Shown in pieces: positions 8,828 through 17,622 of a stretch of 64,000 nucleotides of DNA. The position numbers and the translations under genes were made by a program. Origin of the DNA: Snuella lapsa (lineage in GTDB: Bacteria > Bacteroidota > Bacteroidia > Flavobacteriales > Flavobacteriaceae); assembly GCF_039539345.1 (NCBI RefSeq), contig NZ_BAABCY010000085.1:1-64000 (forward strand), read 5' to 3'. The number at the start of each line of letters is the position of its first letter. Position 1 is the first letter of the stretch. The notes under the pieces were generated by a model. It had not been told where the DNA came from, did not search any database, and saw nothing but the letters and a program-made list of their open reading frames with translations.

Positions 8828-10090
8828 TTAGGTTTTCTGCTTCTTTTTTCGAGCTGCTGGAAATAATACATTATTTAATATCAAACGATACCCGGGAGAA
8901 GTTGGATGTAAATCAAGTTCTGTCTTAGCGTCACCAACACGATGTTGATAGTCTTCCGGGTCATGCCCTCCATAAAAGGTAAAAAAACCTTTTCCCTTTA
9001 TGCCATGGATGTACTTAGCCTCCCCATTCGATTTGTTTTCCCCCATTATCAATACATTCGATTTTATTTCATCTCTTGTAAATGCAGTGGTTTGTCCCAT
9101 AAAACCTTTAACCAAAGCTGTATGGTTTTGGCATAGCATGGTAGGTATAGGATCCCATTTTGCTGAAAATTCCATAAGCGTAAAATAATCGGTAGTTCTG
9201 GAAATCATTGAACGTTTCCTAGTCATATCTATTGAAGAAAACTCATAAACCGTTGGGCTTTGCTCTAATGTAAAATCTCTAAAAGCAAAGGTTTTACTAT
9301 AATCGATCTTGTTTTGGTAACCTGGATCACTACCATCACCGTCGAACATAGGTTCACAAATGTCAACACCTTCGGCAGACAAAGCGATATCAAAACTATC
9401 CGTTGCACTACACATCGCAAACATAAAACCTCCTCCAACAACGTAATCCCTAATCTTTAAAGCCACATCGAGCTTTTCTTGTGACACTTTACTATAACCT
9501 AACTTTGAAGCTAATGCTTCGGCATCTTTCTTTTCTTGAATATACCATGAGGTAGCTCTGTAAGTCCCATAGAACTTTCCATATTGCCCGGTAAAATCCT
9601 CATGGTGCAAATGTAGCCAGTCAAATAATAACAAACCATCATTTAACACTTCTTCATCATAAACGGTTTCATAAGGAATCTCTGCGTATTGTAGTACCAT
9701 TGTAACAGCATCATCCCAAGGCAACTTACCCTTAGGCGTGTAAACAGCTATTTTAGGCGCCTTTTCCAAAACAACTGCTTCCATATTTTGGCTGGGACTG
9801 CTAACATGTTCTAAAATACTTTCGGCTTCACTGTTTGAAATGACTTCAAAGGATACGCCTCTAATTTGACACTCCTGTTGTATTTCTGCTATATCTGGTA
9901 GCAAAAATGAACCTCCACGATAATTCAGCAACCACTTTACTTTTAACTGCTTATTTAATGTCCAATAGGTAACACCATAAGCTTTTAAATGGTTTTTCTG
10001 ACTTTCAGCATCCATTGGAATAAGCAAATATGATGCAAACGTATTAATTGATAGGAATACAAATAATATGATAACCAAAGGTTTTTTCAT
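8828..10090 (-). CDS. Exported protein, 'asparagine synthetase B'-like
   Basis: 420 aa from the Met at 10090. A start at 10108 is possible, but only the inner one opens with a clean signal peptide (MKKPLVIILFVFLSINTFAS). The sequence resembles a Bacteroidota protein usually labelled asparagine synthetase B. I see no N-terminal catalytic Cys and no SGGxDS PP-loop, both required by genuine AsnB, and the protein is exported, so that label is doubtful. Recognisable blocks are LNYRGGSFLLPD, HHEDFTGQYGKFYGTYR, GGGFMFAMCSATDSFDIAL and GFFTFYGGHDPEDY, reminiscent of a ThuA/glutamine-amidotransferase-like fold with a Cys in a GGFMFAMCSAT turn (inference). It lies downstream of dnaB on the same strand. 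Confidence 0.7.
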   Translation of the reverse strand: MKKPLVIILFVFLSINTFASYLLIPMDAESQKNHLKAYGVTYWTLNKQLKVKWLLNYRGGSFLLPDIAEIQQECQIRGVSFEVISNSEAESILEHVSSPSQNMEAVVLEKAPKIAVYTPKGKLPWDDAVTMVLQYAEIPYETVYDEEVLNDGLLLFDWLHLHHEDFTGQYGKFYGTYRATSWYIQEKKDAEALASKLGYSKVSQEKLDVALKIRDYVVGGGFMFAMCSATDSFDIALSAEGVDICEPMFDGDGSDPGYQNKIDYSKTFAFRDFTLEQSPTVYEFSSIDMTRKRSMISRTTDYFTLMEFSAKWDPIPTMLCQNHTALVKGFMGQTTAFTRDEIKSNVLIMGENKSNGEAKYIHGIKGKGFFTFYGGHDPEDYQHRVGDAKTELDLHPTSPGYRLILNNVLFPAARKKKQKT

Positions 10091-10148
10091 AGACCGAAAG
10101 GTAATCAAATTTATCTTGAGTTAAAATTCTTTAAAGAATATTCTATGA

Positions 10149-11693
10149 TTAAAATGGTACATCGGAGTCATCATCTTCATTAAATGCACTTCCAAAAGCT
10201 TGATCCGGACTTGCTGTAAAATTGTCTGATGACTTAAACGGGTCATCATTATCGCCTGCGTTCATTTTACTATGGAACTCAAACGGTGAATCAAAGTCAT
10301 CCAAATTATCAAACTTACCTAAGTGCCCAAGGAATTTCAATCGAATATTTTCTAAACCTCCATTCCTATGCTTTGCTATTATAAATTCTGCTTGACCTTC
10401 TGTTGGTGATCGCTCATCGTCATCCCATTCTTCAATTTTGTAATACTCAGGTCTATAAATAAACGATACAATATCTGCATCTTGTTCTATCGCACCAGAT
10501 TCACGTAAATCTGACAATAATGGACGTTTACTGCCTCCACGTGTTTCAACAGCACGAGATAGCTGTGACAGTGCAATAACGGGAACCATTAATTCTTTTG
10601 CTAGAGCTTTAAGGTTTCTGGAAATCATCGAAATCTCCTGCTCACGGTTACCTCCATGACTATTACCACCAGTCATTAGCTGTAAATAATCGATAATAAT
10701 TAACTTAATACCATGCTGGGAAGATAGCCTTCGAGCCTTTGCTCTTAGATCGAATATGGAAAGAGATGGTGTATCATCTATGTATAAAGGTGCTTTTTCC
10801 AAGCCTTTAACTTTTACATTAAGTTGTTCCCATTCATGTTTTTCCAATTTTCCTGTACGCAACTTTTCTGAAGACAAACCTGTTTCGCTTGAAATTAGTC
10901 GGGTAATCAATTGAACAGAAGCCATCTCTAATGAGAAAAAAGCCACTGGTATATTTTGGTCGACCGCTATATTCCTTGCCATAGACAGGGTTAATGCCGT
11001 TTTACCCATACCGGGACGTGCCGCAACAATAATTAAATCGGATGGTTGCCATCCTGAAGTTAATTTATCTAGCTTATCGAACCCCGTGGGAATACCACTG
11101 AGTCCTTCTTTATTGGAAATCTCTTCAATTTTTTTCTTAGCCTGAATAACCAGTTCCTGGGCTGTTTCACTAGATTTTTTAATATTACCTTGGGTAACTT
11201 CGTATAATTTTGCTTCGGCATTATCCAGCAGATCAAAAACATCCTTAGTTTCATCGTAAGCTTCTTCAATGATTTCGCTAGAAATCTTAATTAAACTACG
11301 TTGAATAAATTTTTGCAAAATAATACGAGCATGAAACTCTATATGCGCTGATGACGATACCTTTTGTGTCAAAGAAATGAGGTAAAAATCCCCTCCAACC
11401 AATTCTAGCTTGCCATTTTTCTTTAACTGCGTTGAAACAGTTAATAAGTCTATAGGTTCACTGTTTTCGAACAACTGAAAAATAGCTGCAAATATATGTT
11501 GATGTCCTTCTTTGTAAAAAGCTTCTGGATTTAATATATCAATAACCTCATCAACGCCTTTCTTATCGATCATCATCGCTCCCAGCACAACCTCTTCAAT
11601 ATCAATGGCTTGCGGGGGGATTTTCCCTTTTTCGAGATTAATTATGGTGCTTTTATCAACTTTGTATCCTTGAATTTGGCTGGGTTGTTTCAT
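10149..11693 (-). CDS. dnaB: Replicative DNA helicase
   Basis: 514 aa from the Met at 11693; a start at 11756 would add a poorly conserved, hydrophobic extension. Hexameric 5'-3' helicase of the replisome. N-terminal DnaB domain (EEVVLGAMMIDKKGVDEV), linker, then the RecA-like ATPase with Walker A in ARPGMGKTAL, Walker B in LIIIDYLQLM, SQLSRAVE, and the C-terminal arginine-finger region DADIVSFIYRPEYY / IIAKHRNG. The acidic tail ends DDDSDVPF. No intein is present. It lies downstream of accA but is separated from it by an intrinsic terminator, so it probably has its own promoter. Confidence 0.97.
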   Translation of the reverse strand: MKQPSQIQGYKVDKSTIINLEKGKIPPQAIDIEEVVLGAMMIDKKGVDEVIDILNPEAFYKEGHQHIFAAIFQLFENSEPIDLLTVSTQLKKNGKLELVGGDFYLISLTQKVSSSAHIEFHARIILQKFIQRSLIKISSEIIEEAYDETKDVFDLLDNAEAKLYEVTQGNIKKSSETAQELVIQAKKKIEEISNKEGLSGIPTGFDKLDKLTSGWQPSDLIIVAARPGMGKTALTLSMARNIAVDQNIPVAFFSLEMASVQLITRLISSETGLSSEKLRTGKLEKHEWEQLNVKVKGLEKAPLYIDDTPSLSIFDLRAKARRLSSQHGIKLIIIDYLQLMTGGNSHGGNREQEISMISRNLKALAKELMVPVIALSQLSRAVETRGGSKRPLLSDLRESGAIEQDADIVSFIYRPEYYKIEEWDDDERSPTEGQAEFIIAKHRNGGLENIRLKFLGHLGKFDNLDDFDSPFEFHSKMNAGDNDDPFKSSDNFTASPDQAFGSAFNEDDDSDVPF

Positions 11694-11807
11694 GACTACG
11701 AATGTAATTAAAATGAAAATGTTTTTAAGATAAAGCTGGTTATCATTGTTAACCATTCATTAACAATATAGCTGTTAATAAATTACAAATATTGTGAATA
11801 ACTACAA

Positions 11808-11838
11808 AAAAAATCTGAAGCTATATGCTTCAGATTTT
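11808..11838 (-). terminator. Terminator downstream of accA
   Basis: Perfect inverted repeat AAAATCTGAAGC / GCTTCAGATTTT with a 4-nt loop. On the minus strand it runs into a T tract, so it would end accA transcription before dnaB. Confidence 0.85.
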
Positions 11839-11861
11839 AAGATGATATGATTTTAAAAGGC

Positions 11862-12815
11862 TTAGCCTTTATAGACTCCCATTTGAACATATTTATCCAT
11901 ACGTTGGGACACTAAATCTTTTGGTGATAAGTTTTTTAATGCCTCATAATTTTTCAAAATAGTATTCGCTACAGTTTTAAATGTCTTCTCTCTATCTCTA
12001 TGGGCTCCTCCTAGAGGCTCCTTGATTATTTCATCTACTAATTTTAGTTTTTTCATATCGCTTGCTGTTAGCTTTAATGCTTTGGCAGCTTGCTCTTTAT
12101 ATTCCCAACTATGCCAAAGAATGGATGAGCACGACTCTGGGGAAATAACAGAATACCATGTATTTTCCAACATAAGCACTCTATCTCCAACACCAATACC
12201 TAAGGCTCCACCCGATGCACCTTCTCCAATTACAATGGTTATTACAGGCACTTTTAAACGAGTCATCTCTAAAATATTTCTGGCAATAGCTTCTCCTTGA
12301 CCTCTTTCTTCTGCTTCAAGCCCGGGGTAAGCCCCTGGAGTATCCAAAAGGGTTACTACTGGTATACCAAACTTCTCGGCCGATTTCATTAATCGCAAAG
12401 CTTTTCTATAACCTTCAGGATTTGCCATTCCAAAATTTCTATATTGGCGTGTTTTAGTATTATATCCTTTCTGTTGTCCTATAAACATAAAGCTTTGATC
12501 TCCTATTTTTCCAAGACCACCAATCATTGCTTTATCATCCTTAAAACTTCTATCACCGTGCAACTCTAAAAAAGAATCTCCGCAAATGGCTCTTATATAA
12601 TCTAATGTATACGGTCTATCTGGATGCCTAGACAACTGTACGCGTTGCCATGGTGATAAATTTTTATAGATCTCTTTCTTAGTGTCTGTAAGCTTTTTTT
12701 CAATCTGCGCACAAGTTTCGGAAACATCTACATCGCTTTCTTCTCCTATCACTTTACATTTTTGCAATTGCTGCTCTAAGTCCTTTATTGGAAGTTCAAA
12801 TTCTAAATATTCCAT
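11862..12815 (-). CDS. accA: Acetyl-CoA carboxylase carboxyltransferase subunit alpha
   Basis: 317 aa, the normal length. With AccD it transfers CO2 from carboxybiotin to acetyl-CoA, making malonyl-CoA for fatty acid synthesis. Family blocks present: LSRHPDRPYTLDYI, DRSFKDDKAMIGG, NFGMANPEGYRKALRLM, LLDTPGAYPGLEAEERGQ and IGEGASGGALGIGVGD (the oxyanion-hole glycines). A TATATTTG -7-like box sits just upstream (complement of 12854-12861), but I do not see a matching -33 element. It lies 69 bases after the EamA gene. Confidence 0.97.
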   Translation of the reverse strand: MEYLEFELPIKDLEQQLQKCKVIGEESDVDVSETCAQIEKKLTDTKKEIYKNLSPWQRVQLSRHPDRPYTLDYIRAICGDSFLELHGDRSFKDDKAMIGGLGKIGDQSFMFIGQQKGYNTKTRQYRNFGMANPEGYRKALRLMKSAEKFGIPVVTLLDTPGAYPGLEAEERGQGEAIARNILEMTRLKVPVITIVIGEGASGGALGIGVGDRVLMLENTWYSVISPESCSSILWHSWEYKEQAAKALKLTASDMKKLKLVDEIIKEPLGGAHRDREKTFKTVANTILKNYEALKNLSPKDLVSQRMDKYVQMGVYKG

Positions 12816-12884
12816 AAGAATTTATGTTATTAGCTATTAATTTGGTTAGCGTACAAATATAAAAACTTTAATTATGATACACTG

Positions 12885-13796
12885 CTAAGATTCTTTTCTT
12901 TTTAATATTCTTGTGTTTTTTAAAATAGCATTCAAGAATACTGTACCAATAATAATAGAGGCACCATAGTAAAACATTGGGCTCATTTTTTCTTTTTCTG
13001 GAAAGAGAATAATGGCTATTATAATACCATAAACTGGTTCTAAATTATAGGTTAAAACCACTGTATAAGGACTTATATACTTCATTATTTGCACGGCTGC
13101 TATAAATGCATAGGCCGTGCAAATGGATGCTAGAATAAAAAGATAGCCAAAATCAGCTTTACTGATATTAAAAAAATTCCAGGAAAATCCATCACCAAAG
13201 AGCAGTATAAAAATAGAAATGAAAATTACGCCACTTAAAAACTCATAAAAAGAAATAACCGTTGCTGTATGCTGTTTTAAAAAATGTCCATTAAGGACAG
13301 CAAACAATGAGGACAAAAAGGCAGAACTAATACCTAAAACAATACCCGTTACGTATTTTATTTCGCTTTGGGTTATTATATAAACACCTATTACAACAAG
13401 AACTCCAAGAAAAATTTCATACCCAACAATACGTCTTCTATAAACAATGGGTTCTATAAATGAAGCAAAAAATGCTCCTGTTGAAAACATTGCTAATGCA
13501 ATGGATACGTTGGCTTCGTCAATAGAGCCAAAAAATGTGATCCAATGCAAGGCTATGATAACACCTGCCACGGACAGCCTTAAAATAGCTTTTGGAGTAA
13601 TTTTTATTTTAACCTTAGCAACCTTAACATAGATTAACATAATTAACGAAGCAATTAGCATTCTATACCATACTAAATCGATTGCCTTAATACTAATCAA
13701 TTCTCCTAAAATAGCCGTAAATCCGGCTATAAAAACCAAAAAATGAAGATGCAAAAAGTTTTTAAGCTTAGGCTTATTGTGAAGCAATCTATTCAT
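12885..13796 (-). CDS. EamA/DMT-family inner membrane transporter
   Basis: A 303-aa, very hydrophobic protein with about ten transmembrane segments arranged as two EamA repeats (roughly 15-140 and 155-290). Typical marks are IALHWITFFGSI, a region of many small residues and a charged C-terminal tail. Drug/metabolite transporter superfamily; the substrate (amino acid, nucleotide sugar or other metabolite) is not predictable. It lies on the minus strand between the LptF/G permease and accA. Confidence 0.85.
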   Translation of the reverse strand: MNRLLHNKPKLKNFLHLHFLVFIAGFTAILGELISIKAIDLVWYRMLIASLIMLIYVKVAKVKIKITPKAILRLSVAGVIIALHWITFFGSIDEANVSIALAMFSTGAFFASFIEPIVYRRRIVGYEIFLGVLVVIGVYIITQSEIKYVTGIVLGISSAFLSSLFAVLNGHFLKQHTATVISFYEFLSGVIFISIFILLFGDGFSWNFFNISKADFGYLFILASICTAYAFIAAVQIMKYISPYTVVLTYNLEPVYGIIIAIILFPEKEKMSPMFYYGASIIIGTVFLNAILKNTRILKRKES

Positions 13797-13917
13797 TTTA
13801 ACTTACTCTTTTAAGCCCTAACTCTGTTAAAAGGCTTAGTCTAAATTCAGTTCTCCTTATTAAGCTATTAATACACTAAATACTTAAGTCAATTTTATGA
13901 TTAATTTCATAATTACC

Positions 13918-14994
13918 CTAGCGTTTGGCTTTTATTAAGAGATAAATAGCCAAAATTCCAAAAATAACATTAGGAAACCATACAGCTATTAATGGAGGGA
14001 AATCTGACTGTTCTGCCATCACGCCAAAGATCTTATCAAAAAACACGAACACCATGGCAATACAAATACCTACGGCCAAATTGACTCCCATTCCTCCACG
14101 GCGTTTAATGGAGGAAACGGCTACGGCGATAATGGTTAAAATAAATACAGAAACTGGCAAGCTCCATTTCCTATAAAGGACTAGTTTATACCGTCCTACA
14201 TTCGATGAGCCACGAGCTTCCTCTTTATCTATAAAACTTTTTAACTCAGAATATTGTTTGATTTCGGCAGCATAGATAACAGGCGTAAGATCATCTACAT
14301 CAAAAGCGTACAGGGTATCTTTTCTTCTAACTATTTCCAAACTATCCGCTCCTTCTTTAACAATACGCTTTACGTAATCGGTTAATCTGTAAGTGGAGTC
14401 TTTTTCAATATATTTAATCGTTCTTGCCTTCTCTTTGTAAACTAATTTATTGTCTTTATAGTGTTCAAGTGTAAAGTCTCTCCCCTCCTTATTTTTTATG
14501 TTAAAACTACTAACGTAAATAATATCGTTATCATTAATTTGCCTAAATACGTTAGTGTTTTGTACAGCGCTCCTACCTTTTCTAAAATATTTATAGCTAA
14601 AATCATTAAATCCTTTACTTGCTTTGGGGGCTAAATACATGCCCAATACCAAAGACAAAATCCCAACAAAAAAAGCACCTATCAAATAAGGACGTAAAAA
14701 CCGTGTAAATGAAACTCCTGAACTTAAAAACGCTATAACCTCTGTATTATTGGCTAACTTTGATGTAAACCAAATAACCGATAAAAACAAAAATAATGGA
14801 AATAAAAGATGGGCAAAATAAATGGTAAAGTCCCAAAAATACAGCATCACTTCACCAAATGGGACCTCATTTTCTAGGATTTTACCAATCTTCTCGGCTA
14901 AATGGACTGTTATTCCAATCGGAATAAACAGCAATAGCATCATGAAAAATGTAAACAAATAACGTTTTAAAATGTACCAATCTAAAATTTTCAC
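13918..14994 (-). CDS. LptF/LptG family LPS export permease
   Basis: A 358-aa YjgP/YjgQ protein. It has three N-terminal membrane helices (starting MKILDWYILKRYLFTFF, the typical opening), a periplasmic beta-jellyroll region (about 125-270) and three C-terminal helices. In the Lpt system LptF and LptG work with the ATPase LptB to move lipopolysaccharide from the inner membrane to the LptC-A-D bridge. Whether this is the F or G paralogue cannot be decided. It starts 41 bases after the tgt stop and is probably co-transcribed with tgt. Confidence 0.92.
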   Translation of the reverse strand: MKILDWYILKRYLFTFFMMLLLFIPIGITVHLAEKIGKILENEVPFGEVMLYFWDFTIYFAHLLFPLFLFLSVIWFTSKLANNTEVIAFLSSGVSFTRFLRPYLIGAFFVGILSLVLGMYLAPKASKGFNDFSYKYFRKGRSAVQNTNVFRQINDNDIIYVSSFNIKNKEGRDFTLEHYKDNKLVYKEKARTIKYIEKDSTYRLTDYVKRIVKEGADSLEIVRRKDTLYAFDVDDLTPVIYAAEIKQYSELKSFIDKEEARGSSNVGRYKLVLYRKWSLPVSVFILTIIAVAVSSIKRRGGMGVNLAVGICIAMVFVFFDKIFGVMAEQSDFPPLIAVWFPNVIFGILAIYLLIKAKR

Positions 14995-15035
14995 ACGTTT
15001 AAATTTTAGTTAATTAATTATCTTATTTATATTAA

Positions 15036-16166
15036 TTACAAACGTTTATCCATTTGTTTCACCATTTTATCTTTCCATTCTCTAAAATCACCTGCTAATA
15101 TATGTTTTCTAGCTTCACGAACCAACCATAAATAAAAACCTAGATTATGTATGGTAGCTATTTGCTTACCTAACAACTCGTTAACAGTAAACAAATGTCT
15201 TAAGTAAGCTTTACTGTACTCGGTATCTACAAATGTTATGCCCATTTCGTCAATGGGAGAAAAATCGTCTTCCCATTTTTTGTTTTTAATATTTATTGTT
15301 CCATGTGCAGTAAACAACATACCATTTCTAGCATTTCGTGTAGGCATCACACAATCGAACATATCTACACCTAACGCAATATTTTCTAAAATATTGATAG
15401 GCGTTCCTACTCCCATTAAATAACGTGGTTTGTCTTCTGGCAAAATACTACATACTACATCGGTCATAGCATACATCTCCTCGGCAGGCTCTCCAACCGA
15501 CAAGCCTCCAATAGCATTAGCAACAGCACCTGCATTGGCTATATACTCTGCAGATTGCATACGCAAATCTTTATAAGTACTTCCCTGAACTATTGGAAAA
15601 AAAGCTTGACCATAATCATACTTCAATGGTGTTTTTTCTAAATGGGCAATACAACGATCCAACCAACGATGCGTCATATGCATTGATCGTTTTGCATAAT
15701 TATAATCACACGGGTATGGAGTACACTCGTCGAAGGCCATAATAATGTCTGCTCCAATACTTCTCTGTATTTCCATTACATTTTCTGGAGTAAATACATG
15801 ATAGCTTCCATCTATATGGGATTTAAACTTAACTCCTTCTTCTTTAATTTTTCTATTAGATGATAATGAATAAACTTGATACCCTCCAGAATCAGTTAAA
15901 ATATTTCTATCCCAATTCATAAATTTGTGTAGGCCTCCTGCCTTTTCTAAGATTGGGGTTTGGGGTCTTAAATATAAATGGTAAGTGTTACCCAATATAA
16001 TATCTGGGTTTATTTCATCTTTAAGTTCACGCTGATGAACTCCTTTTACAGAAGCTACGGTTCCAACAGGCATAAAAATTGGTGTTTCTATAACACCATG
16101 ATCTGTCGTTATTTTTCCTGCTCTTGCCTTACTTTGTGAATCTTTAGCTTTTAATTCAAATTTCAT
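15036..16166 (-). CDS. tgt: tRNA-guanine transglycosylase lacking the zinc cysteines
   Basis: A 376-aa enzyme that swaps guanine-34 for a queuine precursor in GUN-anticodon tRNAs. Catalytic features are intact: D92 in LTDSGGYQVYSL, GGLSVGE, YLMGVGTP, and the nucleophile Asp in MFDCVMPTRNARNG. In canonical bacterial Tgt the C-terminal zinc site has a CxCxxC before the YLRHLF segment plus a His. Here that stretch reads SPIDEMGITFVDTEYSKAYL, with no cysteine, while the IHN histidine remains. I believe this is a lineage trait of flavobacterial Tgt rather than damage, since the rest is normal. It is followed by the LptF/G gene. Confidence 0.95.
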   Translation of the reverse strand: MKFELKAKDSQSKARAGKITTDHGVIETPIFMPVGTVASVKGVHQRELKDEINPDIILGNTYHLYLRPQTPILEKAGGLHKFMNWDRNILTDSGGYQVYSLSSNRKIKEEGVKFKSHIDGSYHVFTPENVMEIQRSIGADIIMAFDECTPYPCDYNYAKRSMHMTHRWLDRCIAHLEKTPLKYDYGQAFFPIVQGSTYKDLRMQSAEYIANAGAVANAIGGLSVGEPAEEMYAMTDVVCSILPEDKPRYLMGVGTPINILENIALGVDMFDCVMPTRNARNGMLFTAHGTINIKNKKWEDDFSPIDEMGITFVDTEYSKAYLRHLFTVNELLGKQIATIHNLGFYLWLVREARKHILAGDFREWKDKMVKQMDKRL

Positions 16167-16380
16167 GTATATCTATTTATCATGTCTTTAATCTATACGC
16201 CATTTTACATTATTAAGTGAGCCAATCGTTAAACATGATCTGGTATAATTCACTTTAAAATTTAAAGACAATCGTTGGCAAATATAATTACTATAAACTA
16301 TATGAAATGTTATAAAAAGAAAATAATATTGCTTTGGCAACGTTTTTGATTAATGTATTACCAATAAAAAAAATACTATT

Positions 16381-16965
16381 ATGAAACATCCCATTTTTAT
16401 TTTACTACTCCTAGTAGCCATTCCTACTTCTGTAATATCCCAAACGGCTCATGGCTTTGGCTTTAAAGCCGGTTTAAACTACAATGCCAATGGAGATTAT
16501 TTTGAATCCATTGGTAGCAATGCAAAACACCCTGATAGAAATATAGGATACAACTTTGGATTGTTTGGAAAAATAGGAAACCAGGTCTATTTTAAGCCTG
16601 AAGTTGTTTTTACAAAAACAAAAAGTGATTATAATGATGATAGCTTTAGCATGCAAAAACTAGATGCCCCATTGCTTGTAGGTTTAAAAGTTATAGGGCC
16701 TGTTAGTGTTTTTGGCGGCCCTGCTTTGCAGTACATTTTGGATACCGAATTTGATGGTATATCTATTAATGACATTGAAAACGAATTTTCTGTTGGATTA
16801 AATTTTGGTATCGGCCTTAACTTTAAAAAGATTGGTTTAGATGTAAGATATGAACGTGGTTTTAGCGATAATGAAGCGAGCTTTTTAAACAATAATAATA
16901 TTGGTACAAGCCGATTAGATGCAAGACCCGATCAGCTTATTTTAAGTTTATCTTTTATTTTATAG
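16381..16965 (+). CDS. Outer membrane beta-barrel protein
   Basis: A 194-aa protein with a signal peptide (about 1-20, MKHPIFILLLLVAIPTSVIS). The mature part has alternating hydrophobic/hydrophilic strands typical of a small 8-stranded barrel of the OMP_b-brl_2 'porin family': GFGFKAGLNYNANG, VYFKPEVVFTKTK, VGLNFGIGLNFKKIGLDVRYERGF and the terminal LILSLSFIL strand. Function is unknown; many Bacteroidota have several of these. It converges with the VOC gene. Confidence 0.82.
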   Translation: MKHPIFILLLLVAIPTSVISQTAHGFGFKAGLNYNANGDYFESIGSNAKHPDRNIGYNFGLFGKIGNQVYFKPEVVFTKTKSDYNDDSFSMQKLDAPLLVGLKVIGPVSVFGGPALQYILDTEFDGISINDIENEFSVGLNFGIGLNFKKIGLDVRYERGFSDNEASFLNNNNIGTSRLDARPDQLILSLSFIL

Positions 16966-17001
16966 ATATCGTTTCCTTTAAACCTTGATTACCTAGTTAG
17001 C

Positions 17002-17045
17002 ATAAGCCATTTGAATAGTAGTTTACAGCTATTTAAATGGCTTAT
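17002..17045. terminator. Long hairpin between convergent genes
   Basis: Arms ATAAGCCATTTGAATAG and CTATTTAAATGGCTTAT pair over 17 positions (one G-U) around a 10-nt loop. The right arm overlaps the stop codon of the VOC gene. A bidirectional terminator is the simplest reading, though the T tracts are weak. Confidence 0.65.
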
Positions 17046-17389
17046 TTATCAGACCAAACTGCCAGTTCATTTCCTGATGGGTCTAAAAAATGAAACCTAC
17101 GCCCTCCGGGAAATGAAAATATATCTTTAGAAAGCCTTCCTTTAACTTCTAGTATTTTTGCTTTTATCGCATCTAAATCTTCATGGTAGAGTACCATCAA
17201 CGCGCCATTAACGATCTCTCCTTTTGTTCTCTCAAAACCGCCTTCTAAGCCACTATTTGAAAATGCTACATAGTCAGGGCCGTAATCTGTAAAATCCCAA
17301 CCAAAAGCTTGGCTATAAAACGTTTTTATTGTTTCAAGATTTGTTGCTTTAAACTCTACATAGTTGATTTTATTGTTTTTAACCTCCAT
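17042..17389 (-). CDS. VOC-family (glyoxalase-like) protein
   Basis: A 115-aa single-domain protein with the beta-alpha-beta-beta-beta pattern of the vicinal oxygen chelate superfamily: INYVEFKATNLETIKTFYSQ at the N-terminus, GWDFTDYGPDYVAFS, and FPGGRRFHFLDPSGNELAVW at the C-terminus. Members include glyoxalases, dioxygenases and resistance proteins; this one is too generic to assign a substrate. A metal-binding Glu in the last strand (GNELAVW) is present. Confidence 0.85.
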   Translation of the reverse strand: MEVKNNKINYVEFKATNLETIKTFYSQAFGWDFTDYGPDYVAFSNSGLEGGFERTKGEIVNGALMVLYHEDLDAIKAKILEVKGRLSKDIFSFPGGRRFHFLDPSGNELAVWSDK

Positions 17390-17622
17390 CTACAAATAAT
17401 CTTTATTCGTTTTGTTAAGTAACTGAAATTTACAAAAAACAAAGGATTTCTTAAAACGAAATATCCCGGAGTCAGAACCATGAAGAATTCTTTTCGATTA
17501 TACATTTAATATCTATAACCAGAAAAACATCCCGAATGGCTTAAATTCACTATATTTAATATCTAACAACTTATTATTATAAATACATTACATCCAATAA
17601 GAAACGCTAAACAACCAACAAA

